NCBI RefSeq assembly: GCF_000425485.1
Contig: NZ_AUDN01000008.1
Coordinates: 124,001-188,000 of the forward strand
From: Flavobacterium tegetincola DSM 22377
GTDB taxonomy: Bacteria; Bacteroidota; Bacteroidia; Flavobacteriales; Flavobacteriaceae
Reading direction: 5' to 3'
Length of the DNA stretch: 64,000 nucleotides
A program made the translations under genes and the position numbers. The notes under the pieces were generated by a model. It was not told the DNA's origin. It made no database searches and saw only the letters and a list, made by a program, of their open reading frames with translations. Position 1 is the first letter of the stretch. Every line of letters begins with the position of its first letter. Shown one piece after another: positions 1-7,799 of this stretch.

Positions 1-357
1 TCGATAGATATCTCTTGAAACAAACTCAAATTGCATTCCGTTTTCCGAAGCGAATTTCAAGGTTGGGTTATCATTTATTTTTTCAGCTAATTCATCGCCT
101 CTTATAATTCCAATTGTTTTGAGTCCTTCAAATTTTCCAGCAAAAGCAACTGCTGCAATGTGATTGGAAAATGCACCACCGAAAGTCAAAAGTGTTGTGC
201 AATTTTGTTTTTTGGCTTCCGCCAAATTATATTTGAGTTTCCTGAATTTATTACCACTCACAAACGGATGAATTAGGTCTTCTCGCTTGATGTAAACGTC
301 GATATTTCTTTCTTTATCAGAAAATGCGAATTGGTTTTTTACTTTTAGTGGAATCAT
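1..357 (-). CDS. D-cysteine desulfhydrase / ACC deaminase family PLP enzyme, partial (C-terminus beyond left edge)
   Basis: Only the first 119 codons are inside the window; the gene runs off the left edge. The start is an ATG whose complement lies at 355-357. The protein opens with MIPLKVKNQF and carries the family's signature around residues 24-45, KREDLIHPFVSGNKFRKL. The lysine in SGNK (about residue 37) is the expected Schiff-base lysine for pyridoxal phosphate. A second conserved patch, FGGAFSNHIAA, follows near residue 60. Members of this fold-type II family either deaminate 1-aminocyclopropane-1-carboxylate or release sulfide from D-cysteine; the N-terminal part alone does not say which. 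The next gene upstream is an unrelated secreted protein, so no operon is evident. Confidence 0.85.
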   Translation of the reverse strand, partial: MIPLKVKNQFAFSDKERNIDVYIKREDLIHPFVSGNKFRKLKYNLAEAKKQNCTTLLTFGGAFSNHIAAVAFAGKFEGLKTIGIIRGDELAEKINDNPTLKFASENGMQFEFVSRDIYR

Positions 358-449
358 ATAAGAATCTATTACAGTTTTTTTTAAATTTTATTGGATATAA
401 TGGTTTTTAATTTGTGAAAAAAATATTCATTAATTACACTCAATAAACT

Positions 450-1391
450 TTAATAATACAGATTAAATACACCTACTTTAACTTCTTTAATTTTTAGTTT
501 CTCATCACTAATTTCATCTTTGTCAATAATGAAAACTTTTCGTATATTTGAGTTGATTAGTTGGTTTAAATCATAATTATTAAATTTCTTCAAATAATTC
601 ATACTTATTATTTTACTCGAATTTGTTTTTAAAAATGTTTTGTCTCTGTAAAACACATCCGCTGGTTCGCTAAAACTTTTAAGATTCACACTCATAAAAA
701 TACCCGAAGTGCATTTAAATTGCCACAAATATTGTTGTCCAAAAGTATTCCTTTCTTTATTAGAAATTTCACCAAGTTGTATTTCCTTGCCTCTTTCAAC
801 GTACAAATAAATCGTATCTAAGGACTTAACTCTTTCAAATTCCTCGTCATAAAAATAATTTCTCAAATTTAAGTACGACTTTGAAAACTTTTCTCTAACT
901 TCTGGGAATGTGTATTTAGGCTGCCAATTATTTCCATGTGAAGTTATAAGTTTCAAAATTTTACCACCTTTACTTATTGAAACCACACTTGTATCTTTAT
1001 CGTAATGGGAATAATAGCTCTTTTGAGTAGTGTCGGCTTCAATAAGCTTTTCAGGATTAATTTTAACTAATGCATCTATTAGAATTTCACATTTTAACTT
1101 ATCTTCCTTGCTAAGTGTGATGGTGTTAATAAGACTGTCTTCGCAGCGCGTATAAAATATGATTTCATTGTTTTTCATAGAAATGTATCGATTATATTGC
1201 ATGTCAATGATTAAAGCAGATGTACCTTCGTTCAAGAGCTTTCTGACTTTATGTCCTTCATTTTTATAATCGAATGTCTCGTAGTTAGAAAAGACAAAAC
1301 TAGAATCAGCTTTACTTTTTGGGATTATTGATTGTGAATAAGTATCAGCGTAAATTAAAACCGTTAAAATTAAAATGTATTTCATGTTCAT
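450..1391 (-). CDS. secreted protein of unknown function
   Basis: This 313-residue protein is not recognised. It begins with a short hydrophobic stretch (MKYILILTVLIYADTYSQS) that looks like a Sec signal peptide, with cleavage probable after about residue 20. The first ATG gives MNMKYI; the ATG two codons later is an equally good start. The remainder is soluble, rich in lysine, serine, asparagine and tyrosine, with no repeats and no membrane segment. No catalytic motif was seen. It lies alone between the PLP enzyme and the small HExxH protein, with about 90 bases of AT-rich DNA on its downstream side. The likely location is the periplasm. Confidence 0.7.
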   Translation of the reverse strand: MNMKYILILTVLIYADTYSQSIIPKSKADSSFVFSNYETFDYKNEGHKVRKLLNEGTSALIIDMQYNRYISMKNNEIIFYTRCEDSLINTITLSKEDKLKCEILIDALVKINPEKLIEADTTQKSYYSHYDKDTSVVSISKGGKILKLITSHGNNWQPKYTFPEVREKFSKSYLNLRNYFYDEEFERVKSLDTIYLYVERGKEIQLGEISNKERNTFGQQYLWQFKCTSGIFMSVNLKSFSEPADVFYRDKTFLKTNSSKIISMNYLKKFNNYDLNQLINSNIRKVFIIDKDEISDEKLKIKEVKVGVFNLYY

Positions 1392-1429
1392 TTATTTAAG
1401 GAATTGTAGAAGTCTCCCAACGGAAATAT

Positions 1430-1762
1430 TTACTGTTTCATATAATTTAAAAAATTCCAAAACCTTCTTTTGCGCAAAAAATACTCCTTCGATTCATTGG
1501 CGTAAGCCTCACGTTCAAAACTAATATTTCTATAAGCCGTATGTTTATCCTTATATTGCAATATTCGTATGAAATATTCGATTCCGTACCAAATGAAAAA
1601 CGGCAAAATCAATAATTCCATTTGTTGCTGAATATGGATTTTCTCATGTTGCATTATTATTGGATTGGAGATATTTTTCCTATCTTTTAAAATAATAAAA
1701 GGAAAGACTGTGAGTCCCGCAAAACCCTTTGGAATTAAATATTTTGCAACAGTAACGAACAT
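1430..1762 (-). CDS. small HExxH-containing conserved protein
   Basis: A 110-residue protein with the motif QHEKIHIQQQ near residue 40, followed by a hydrophobic aromatic stretch (LLILPFFIWYGIEYFI) and then ISFEREAYANE near residue 85. HEKIH fits the HExxH zinc-binding consensus, and the downstream glutamate in FEREAY could be a third ligand, as in gluzincin-like peptidases. Similar short proteins are, from memory, common in Flavobacteriia and usually left as hypothetical. It is far shorter than any established metallopeptidase, so catalysis is only a possibility. It is divergently arranged with the DUF5522 gene, with 28 bases between the two starts. Confidence 0.7.
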   Translation of the reverse strand: MFVTVAKYLIPKGFAGLTVFPFIILKDRKNISNPIIMQHEKIHIQQQMELLILPFFIWYGIEYFIRILQYKDKHTAYRNISFEREAYANESKEYFLRKRRFWNFLNYMKQ

Positions 1763-1777
1763 TTGCCTTAAAGTTTT

Positions 1778-1785
1778 TAAATTTG
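1778..1785 (+). promoter_or_regulatory. candidate -7 element for the DUF5522 gene
   Basis: TAAATTTG fits the Bacteroidetes -7 consensus TAnnTTTG and sits 5 bases before the ATG at 1791, so the transcript would be almost leaderless. No good -33 TTG was found at the usual distance, so this is a weak call. Confidence 0.35.
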
Positions 1786-1790
1786 CCTCT

Positions 1791-1967
1791 ATGAACGAGC
1801 AAAATAAGGAAAATAAATTAATTGAAGGAGAAGATTTTTACTATACGCCCGAAGGTTACAAATGTTTTACCGAAAAACACCACTTAAAACGCGGTTATTG
1901 CTGCAAAAGTGGCTGTAGACATTGTCCGTATGGATATGATAAGAAAACGGGAACAGTCAAGAAGTAG
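1791..1967 (+). CDS. DUF5522 small cysteine-rich protein
   Basis: A 58-residue protein starting at the ATG MNEQNKENK; a longer reading frame upstream overlaps the divergent neighbour and is not needed. The conserved core is EGEDFYYTPEGYKCFT, then HHLKRGYCCKSGCRHCPYGY, which is the hallmark of the DUF5522 family. The cluster C-C-x3-C-x2-C plus histidines suggests a metal or iron-sulfur site, but the function of the family is unknown. The tail is lysine-rich. It is probably monocistronic, followed by an intergenic repeat and then hutU. Confidence 0.85.
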   Translation: MNEQNKENKLIEGEDFYYTPEGYKCFTEKHHLKRGYCCKSGCRHCPYGYDKKTGTVKK

Positions 1968-1969
1968 AA

Positions 1970-2106
1970 CAGTTTTCAGTTGTCAGTTGACGGTTGTCAG
2001 TTAACCTCTGGAATAGAACAACACTATAATAAATGATGCGAGATATTTTTAAATAGACGATAAAAAACCGATTACAATTATAACAGACAACTGTAAACCG
2101 ACAACA
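1970..2106. repeat. 7-bp tandem repeats in inverted orientation upstream of hutU
   Basis: Bases 1970-2004 are five degenerate 7-base units of the form CAGTTGT. Bases 2086-2106 hold three units of the complementary form (GACAACT, GTAAACC, GACAACA). The two blocks face each other across about 80 bases, so the RNA could fold into a long imperfect hairpin just before hutU. Similar CAGTTGT/ACAACTG runs are, from memory, frequent in Flavobacterium intergenic regions. Confidence 0.7.
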
Positions 2107-2112
2107 AATATT

Positions 2113-4095
2113 ATGACTTTCAAAGAACAAATACAACAAGGAATTCCATCCACTTTACCACAAGTAAAACCATACGAAACTCAAATTAACCATGCTCCAA
2201 AACGTAAAGAAATTCTTTCGGACGACGAGAAAAAATTAGCATTGCGAAATGCGTTGCGTTATTTTGACAAGGAACATCACGCGGTTTTGGCAAAGGAATT
2301 TTTAGAGGAATTGAATACCTACGGTCGAATTTACATGTACCGTTTTCGTCCCGATTATGAGATGAAAGCGCGACCAATTTCAAAATATCCTGGAAAATCC
2401 GAACAAGCGAAAGCGATTATGTTGATGATTCAGAATAATTTGGATTATGCAGTCGCTCAACATCCACATGAGTTAATTACTTATGGTGGAAATGGTGCTG
2501 TTTTTCAAAACTGGGCTCAATATTTATTGACGATGAAATATTTGTCAGAAATGACTGACCAACAGACATTGACCATGTATTCTGGTCATCCGATGGGATT
2601 ATTTCCTTCACACACAGAAGCTCCAAGAGTTGTGGTGACGAATGGAATGGTAATACCAAATTATTCGAAACCGGATGATTGGGAAAAAATGAACGCGTTG
2701 GGAGTTTCTCAATACGGCCAAATGACAGCGGGAAGTTATATGTACATTGGTCCACAAGGAATTGTACATGGAACGACAATTACGGTTTTGAACGGCTTCA
2801 GAAAAATTAAAAAAGAACCAAAAGGCGGTTTATTCGTGACTTCTGGTTTAGGCGGAATGTCTGGAGCTCAACCAAAAGCAGGAAATATTGCAGGTTGTGT
2901 GACGGTTTGTGCAGAAGTAAATCCAAAAATAACGCATATTCGTCATTCGCAAGGTTGGATTAACGAAGTGGTTGAAAACATTGAAGATTTAGTTCCAAGA
3001 GTTCAAAAAGCATTAGAAAATAAAGAAACCGTTTCCATCGCTTATTTAGGAAATATCGTTGATGTTTGGGAACGTTTTGACCAAGACAATGTACATATTG
3101 ATTTAGGTTCTGACCAAACTTCGCTGCACAATCCTTGGGCTGGAGGTTATTATCCAACTGGTTTTACATTTGAAGAGTCGAATGAAATGATGGCGAATAA
3201 TCCGGAACAATTCAAAACGGAAGTTCAAAAAACACTTCGTCGACATGCGGATGCAATTAACAAACATACTGCAAAAGGCACTTATTTCTTTGACTATGGA
3301 AATGCATTTTTACTAGAGGCTTCAAGAGCTGGGGCAGATATTATGGCCGAAAACGGAATTGATTTTAAATACCCAAGTTACGTTCAAGATATTATGGGCC
3401 CCATGTGTTTTGATTACGGATTTGGTCCGTTCCGATGGGTTTGTGCTTCAGGGAAATCAGAAGATTTAGCAAAAACAGATAAAATTGCTTGTGATGTTTT
3501 AGAGGAAATGATTCAACATTCGCCTGAAGAAATTCAGCAGCAAATGGCGGATAATATTCAATGGATCAAAGGCGCTCAAGAAAATAAATTAGTAGTAGGT
3601 TCTCAAGCTCGGATTTTATATGCAGATGCAGAAGGTAGAGCTAAAATTGCAGAAGCGTTCAATCAAGCTATTGCAAAAGGAGAAATTGACACTGTAATTC
3701 TAGGTCGCGACCACCATGATGTTTCGGGAACGGATTCTCCTTACCGCGAAACTTCTAACATTTATGATGGCTCACGATTTACGGCTGATATGGCGATTCA
3801 GAATGTAATTGGCGATAGTTTCCGCGGTGCTACTTGGGTTTCTATTCATAATGGCGGTGGCGTTGGCTGGGGCGAAGTAATCAATGGCGGCTTCGGTATG
3901 GTTCTTGATGGTTCTAAAGAAGCGTCAAAACGTTTAGCATCAATGCTTTTCTGGGATGTAAACAACGGAATTTCACGTAGAAATTGGGCTCGGAATGAAG
4001 GAGCTATTTTCGCAATAAAAAGAGCAATGGAAACGCAACCTTTATTAAAAGTTACCATCCCTAATATGGTGGACGATTCAATCTTAAACTGGTAG
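2113..4095 (+). CDS. hutU: urocanate hydratase
   Basis: Urocanase (EC 4.2.1.49) converts urocanate to 4-imidazolone-5-propionate, the second step of histidine breakdown, with tightly bound NAD+. The 660-residue protein carries the family landmarks: TYGGNGAVFQNWAQY near residue 120, the glycine-rich TSGLGGMSGAQPKAGN near 245, GGYYPTGFTFEESN near 345, FGPFRWVCASGKSEDL near 440 and GRDHHDVSGTDSPYRET near 530. It is longer than the roughly 550-residue proteobacterial enzyme, a size that is usual in Bacteroidetes. No other functional hut gene is adjacent; an arginase/formimidoylglutamase relative at 38 kb is degenerate. The gene follows a repeat-rich leader and is trailed after 4 bases by a tiny membrane-protein gene. 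Confidence 0.97.
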   Translation: MTFKEQIQQGIPSTLPQVKPYETQINHAPKRKEILSDDEKKLALRNALRYFDKEHHAVLAKEFLEELNTYGRIYMYRFRPDYEMKARPISKYPGKSEQAKAIMLMIQNNLDYAVAQHPHELITYGGNGAVFQNWAQYLLTMKYLSEMTDQQTLTMYSGHPMGLFPSHTEAPRVVVTNGMVIPNYSKPDDWEKMNALGVSQYGQMTAGSYMYIGPQGIVHGTTITVLNGFRKIKKEPKGGLFVTSGLGGMSGAQPKAGNIAGCVTVCAEVNPKITHIRHSQGWINEVVENIEDLVPRVQKALENKETVSIAYLGNIVDVWERFDQDNVHIDLGSDQTSLHNPWAGGYYPTGFTFEESNEMMANNPEQFKTEVQKTLRRHADAINKHTAKGTYFFDYGNAFLLEASRAGADIMAENGIDFKYPSYVQDIMGPMCFDYGFGPFRWVCASGKSEDLAKTDKIACDVLEEMIQHSPEEIQQQMADNIQWIKGAQENKLVVGSQARILYADAEGRAKIAEAFNQAIAKGEIDTVILGRDHHDVSGTDSPYRETSNIYDGSRFTADMAIQNVIGDSFRGATWVSIHNGGGVGWGEVINGGFGMVLDGSKEASKRLASMLFWDVNNGISRRNWARNEGAIFAIKRAMETQPLLKVTIPNMVDDSILNW

Positions 4096-4099
4096 TAGT

Positions 4100-4261
4100 A
4101 TGATGTCGATGAGTATGAAATTAATGGCGTTAGGTATTTGTCTGTTGGCAATCAGTTTGTTTGTAAAAAACATTTACATTCAATACCCTTTACTATTTAC
4201 TTCAATTGTTTTGAACGTTTTTGCTGTGGTAAAGAGTTTCCAAGAGAAAAAAAATAAATAA
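4100..4261 (+). CDS. 53-residue predicted two-helix membrane protein
   Basis: This short frame begins at ATG 4100, four bases after the hutU stop, and ends with TAA at 4259-4261. The translation starts MMSMSMKLMALGICLLAISL and ends KSFQEKKNK. Two hydrophobic segments (about residues 8-22 and 29-44) are separated by KNIYIQYP, and the C-terminus is basic, as expected for a small inner-membrane protein with the tail in the cytoplasm. The tight spacing to hutU suggests co-transcription. Several in-frame ATG codons (positions 1, 2, 4 and 6) leave the exact start open. No family was recognised. Confidence 0.65.
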   Translation: MMSMSMKLMALGICLLAISLFVKNIYIQYPLLFTSIVLNVFAVVKSFQEKKNK

Positions 4262-4277
4262 TCCTAAATTTTATACT

Positions 4278-4814
4278 ATGAAAATTATCAGATGCCTTCC
4301 AATTTTACTCGTTTTTATACTTGCTTCCTGTTCCTCTGTAAGCGTATACAACGATTTTGATAAAAATGCCGATTTCACACAATACAAAACTTTTGCTTTT
4401 TATAAAGCGGGAGTGGATAAAGTGGAAATTTCAGATTTAGACAAAAAAAGAGTTTTAAAAGCTATTGAAGCTCAAATGCTTGCCAAAGGGTTTACTAAAA
4501 GTGAAAATCCTGATATTTTAATTAACTTCTTTACCAAATCACGCGAGCAAGTAGATGTCAATTCATTTAACAGCGGCTGGGGTTACGGTTGGGGATTTGG
4601 TTGGAATCCATACATGTGGGGCGGAAATCGCACATCCGTTCGGACGTCAACTAATGGCACTTTATTCATCGATATGATTGATGCAAAAAAGAAGGAAATG
4701 ATTTGGCAAGGTGAAGGACAAGGCGAAATTTTTAGAAATCAAGACAAGAAAGAGGAACGGATTCAAGAGTTTGTGACCCAAATTTTGAAACAATATCCAC
4801 CACAGATTAAGTAA
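4278..4814 (+). CDS. DUF4136 lipoprotein
   Basis: A 178-residue lipoprotein: the signal peptide ends in the lipobox L-A-S-C at residues 15-18, so the mature protein would be lipid-anchored at Cys18. The next residues, SVYNDFDKNADFTQYKTFAF, match the start of DUF4136 domains. The domain continues through ILINFFTKS and ends with the typical MIWQGEGQG and a C-terminal helix. A glycine/tryptophan-rich loop (GWGYGWGFGWNPYMWGG, about residues 95-112) is also typical. The function of the family is unknown. It lies 16 bases after the small membrane protein and before a clear terminator. Confidence 0.9.
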   Translation: MKIIRCLPILLVFILASCSSVSVYNDFDKNADFTQYKTFAFYKAGVDKVEISDLDKKRVLKAIEAQMLAKGFTKSENPDILINFFTKSREQVDVNSFNSGWGYGWGFGWNPYMWGGNRTSVRTSTNGTLFIDMIDAKKKEMIWQGEGQGEIFRNQDKKEERIQEFVTQILKQYPPQIK

Positions 4815-4837
4815 TAATTTATCAAATTAAGAGTTTT

Positions 4838-4868
4838 AAACCGTAGCAAAACTGTTACGGTTTTTTTT
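4838..4868 (+). terminator. Rho-independent terminator after the DUF4136 gene
   Basis: AAACCGTA at 4838-4845 pairs with TACGGTTT at 4856-4863 and is followed by a run of T to 4868. It closes the hutU/DUF4136 group. Confidence 0.85.
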
Positions 4869-4905
4869 ATATAGCATAGTCTAATATGTTTTAAGGCTAT
4901 ACCTC

Positions 4906-4913
4906 TAAATTTG
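4906..4913 (+). promoter_or_regulatory. candidate -7 element for the AsmA-like gene
   Basis: TAAATTTG matches TAnnTTTG and lies 23 bases before the GTG start at 4937. A matching -33 TTG was not found. Confidence 0.4.
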
Positions 4914-4936
4914 TCAATCCAAAAAAAGTTAAATAA

Positions 4937-7672
4937 GTGAATCAAAATAAGCAATCCGTTCTTGTAAGAATTTTAAAAATCAGTGGTATTACTTTTGGTG
5001 TGACGCTGTTGCTTCTTATCCTAATTCCATTTGTATTTGCCGACACCATTACAGAAAAAATTAAAGGTTTAGCCAATGACAATTTAGATGGAGAAATCAG
5101 TTTTGCTGCATCTGATCTTTCCTTTTTCAAGCATTTCCCTTCCTTAACGCTAACCTTGACTGATTTTAATTTAAAGGGATCACTTCCATTTAAAAATCAA
5201 TCTTTGGTTGCTGCACAAGACATTTCACTAGGAATTGATATTATGAGCTTGTTTTTTGAAAGTCAAATGAATGTTGACAAAATTTACATCAATGACGCTG
5301 CTTTTAATATCCAAGTCAATGAGAAAGGAGAAGCCAATTATAACGTTTATACTTCCGATGGAAAGGCAAAAAGCAATACTACTGAAAACGCTTCCCTTAA
5401 ATTAAAACGCATCCAAATTGAAAATTCTACGATAATCTATAATGATTTAGCTACAAAGATAAATATTGACGCTTCAGGTTTTAATTATACTGGAAATGGG
5501 AATTTAAAGAAATCCAATTTTGATTTGCAAACCAAAGCTGTAATTGAGAATCTAAATTTTAGTTACAACAATGACGCATATCTGACCAATAAGAGAATTT
5601 CGGCTGAACTTTTGACACAAGTCAACACCAATTCCTTGTCTTTTATATTTGAAAAAAACGACTTAATCATCAATAAACTTCCTGTAGAATTCAAGGGAAA
5701 ACTGGACATATTGAACAATGGTTATGCACTTGATTTTAATGTCAAAACAGAAAACAGTAATTTACACGACGTCTTTACGGCACTTCCTCCTAAATTTATT
5801 GTTTGGATGAATAAAACAGAAATTAAGGGTAAAACTGACGGTTTTTTGAAATTAAAAGGAATATACAGCGCTTCTGAAAATCGTAAACCAAGCATCATAA
5901 TGGGTTTAAAAGTGCGAGATGGTTTTGTAGCTCATAATAAATCTGATAGCGCTGCCGAAAAAATCTACATGGATTACGAAACTGAATTACCTGAATTGGA
6001 TATTAATAAATTGAAAGTGACTGTTGACTCGCTATATTTTACAGTAGGTAAAGAGTATTTTAGCGGAAATATCAAGACGCAAGGCATTGGAAAATCAATC
6101 CAAATTAACAGCAAAATAAAGTCAAAGTTAGACCTTGAAAAACTAAACAGAGCTATCGGAATTGAAAATTTACTTATGAAAGGTCAAATGGATCTTGACT
6201 TAATTGTAAACGGAATTTACAATGCTAATGAAAGAAAATTTCCTGTGACAAATGGCAAATTTCACTTGACCAATGGCATGCTAAAAACCACCTATTATCC
6301 AAAACCCATTCAAAACATTACGCTTAATGCCACTCTAGAAAACAAGAAAGGAACATTTGAAGATGTCAAATTAGTAATTCCCAAAGCAGGATTTAAATTT
6401 GAGGGCGAACCTTTTGTGATCAATGCTTCTTTTGAAAATTTTACTGATATCTTGTACGATGTAAAAGCAAAAGGAACCATCAATATGTCTAAAATCTACA
6501 AAGTATTTTCGCAAAAAGGAATCGATTTTGATGGATATATTAAAGCAGATTTGAGTCTTGCTGGTAAACAAAGCGACGCAACTAACCGAAGGTATGGAAA
6601 TTTAAAAAATAGTGGCACCTTGGAACTTAAAAACATTGTCACTAAAAGTTCTTACTTACAAAAACCATTTACCATTACCGAAGGTCTGTTTACTTTCAAT
6701 CAAGATAAGATGCATTTCCAAAATTTTAACGGCGTTTATGGTACGGCAACTGTAAAGATGAATGGATATGTAGAAAATGCAATCAATTTTATTTTAGCGG
6801 ATGATCAAACGCTGCATGGTAATTTTAGCTTTACATCTGACGAAGTAAACATTAATGAATTGATGCCCACCGAGGTTGAAAAAACCAATGATCCTGATCC
6901 AAAGAAAAATACTAAAACGGTATCCACTGTAATTGAAATTCCAAAAAATCTGGATCTAAATATGCGTTTTAACGCTGCAAAAGTAGTATATGATGATTTA
7001 ATAGTAAAAAATCTTATTGGAAATATACAAATTAAAAATGGTGGTTTGACGATGCAAAATGGGACTTTAAATATCATTGGAGCTACTGCGAAAATGGACG
7101 CCTTCTATAAAAATGATGGCAATCGCAAAGCCAACTTCAATTATAAAATAGTTGCCAGTGAATTTGATATTAAACGTGCATACAATGAAATTAAGCTTTT
7201 TAGAGAAATCGTTACAGCAGCTGAAAAGGCAGAAGGAATTGTTGCACTAGATTATAAAATTTCAGGGGTTTTGGACAATAATTTGCAACCCATAATGCCT
7301 TCTTTAGTGGGCGGAGGCATACTTTCGGTTAACAATGTAAAAATGAAGGGCTTCAAATTATTGAACGCAGTTTCACAAAAAACCGAAACAGACGTCTTTA
7401 ATAATCCTGATATTTCTAAAGTTGACATCAAAACATCTATTAAAAACAATTTAGTAACCATTGAACCATTTACCATTAAAGCATCCTTATTCCGCCTTCG
7501 ATTCTCAGGGCAAACAAGCTTTGATGGGAAATTAAATTTACAAATGCGTTTGGGTTTGCCACCTTTAGGAATCATTGGAATTCCTATGAAAATTTCTGGA
7601 ACGCACGACAATCCCGATGTAAAATTAGGAAAAAAAGGAAAAGAACTGAAGGAGACCAAATATAAAAAGTGA
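4937..7672 (+). CDS. AsmA-like family protein
   Basis: A 911-residue envelope protein with one N-terminal membrane helix (about residues 15-36, ITFGVTLLLLILIPFVFA). Repeated beta-rich AsmA/TamB-like segments follow: SLTLTDFNLKG near residue 75 and an AsmA C-terminal module near 770-890 (RLRFSGQTSFDGKLNLQMRL). Proteins of this group are anchored in the inner membrane with a long periplasmic beta-groove, thought to carry phospholipid toward the outer membrane. The start is GTG: the codon immediately upstream is a stop (TAA 4934-4936) and no ATG lies before the membrane helix. The C-terminus is lysine-rich. It appears to be a single-gene unit ended by a hairpin that overlaps its stop codon. Confidence 0.85.
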   Translation: MNQNKQSVLVRILKISGITFGVTLLLLILIPFVFADTITEKIKGLANDNLDGEISFAASDLSFFKHFPSLTLTLTDFNLKGSLPFKNQSLVAAQDISLGIDIMSLFFESQMNVDKIYINDAAFNIQVNEKGEANYNVYTSDGKAKSNTTENASLKLKRIQIENSTIIYNDLATKINIDASGFNYTGNGNLKKSNFDLQTKAVIENLNFSYNNDAYLTNKRISAELLTQVNTNSLSFIFEKNDLIINKLPVEFKGKLDILNNGYALDFNVKTENSNLHDVFTALPPKFIVWMNKTEIKGKTDGFLKLKGIYSASENRKPSIIMGLKVRDGFVAHNKSDSAAEKIYMDYETELPELDINKLKVTVDSLYFTVGKEYFSGNIKTQGIGKSIQINSKIKSKLDLEKLNRAIGIENLLMKGQMDLDLIVNGIYNANERKFPVTNGKFHLTNGMLKTTYYPKPIQNITLNATLENKKGTFEDVKLVIPKAGFKFEGEPFVINASFENFTDILYDVKAKGTINMSKIYKVFSQKGIDFDGYIKADLSLAGKQSDATNRRYGNLKNSGTLELKNIVTKSSYLQKPFTITEGLFTFNQDKMHFQNFNGVYGTATVKMNGYVENAINFILADDQTLHGNFSFTSDEVNINELMPTEVEKTNDPDPKKNTKTVSTVIEIPKNLDLNMRFNAAKVVYDDLIVKNLIGNIQIKNGGLTMQNGTLNIIGATAKMDAFYKNDGNRKANFNYKIVASEFDIKRAYNEIKLFREIVTAAEKAEGIVALDYKISGVLDNNLQPIMPSLVGGGILSVNNVKMKGFKLLNAVSQKTETDVFNNPDISKVDIKTSIKNNLVTIEPFTIKASLFRLRFSGQTSFDGKLNLQMRLGLPPLGIIGIPMKISGTHDNPDVKLGKKGKELKETKYKK

Positions 7673-7694
7673 GTACAGCATATGCTCACTTCTT
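7667..7694 (+). terminator. hairpin over the AsmA-like stop codon
   Basis: AAGTGAG (7667-7673) pairs with CTCACTT (7685-7691). The stem includes the TGA stop codon. The following T-run is weak (CTTT), so termination is probable but not certain. Confidence 0.5.
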
Positions 7695-7799
7695 TATGGT
7701 TTCCTAAAAAAGGTTTGACGGCAAAAGATTGTAGCGAAAACCAGGAAATAGCTCCAAAAAAAATGTGTAACTTTACGACCAACTACAACGATTGAAAAC

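Noticed and set aside
1957-2139. 60-codon minus frame upstream of hutU
   Set aside because: It is a translation of 7-bp intergenic repeats.
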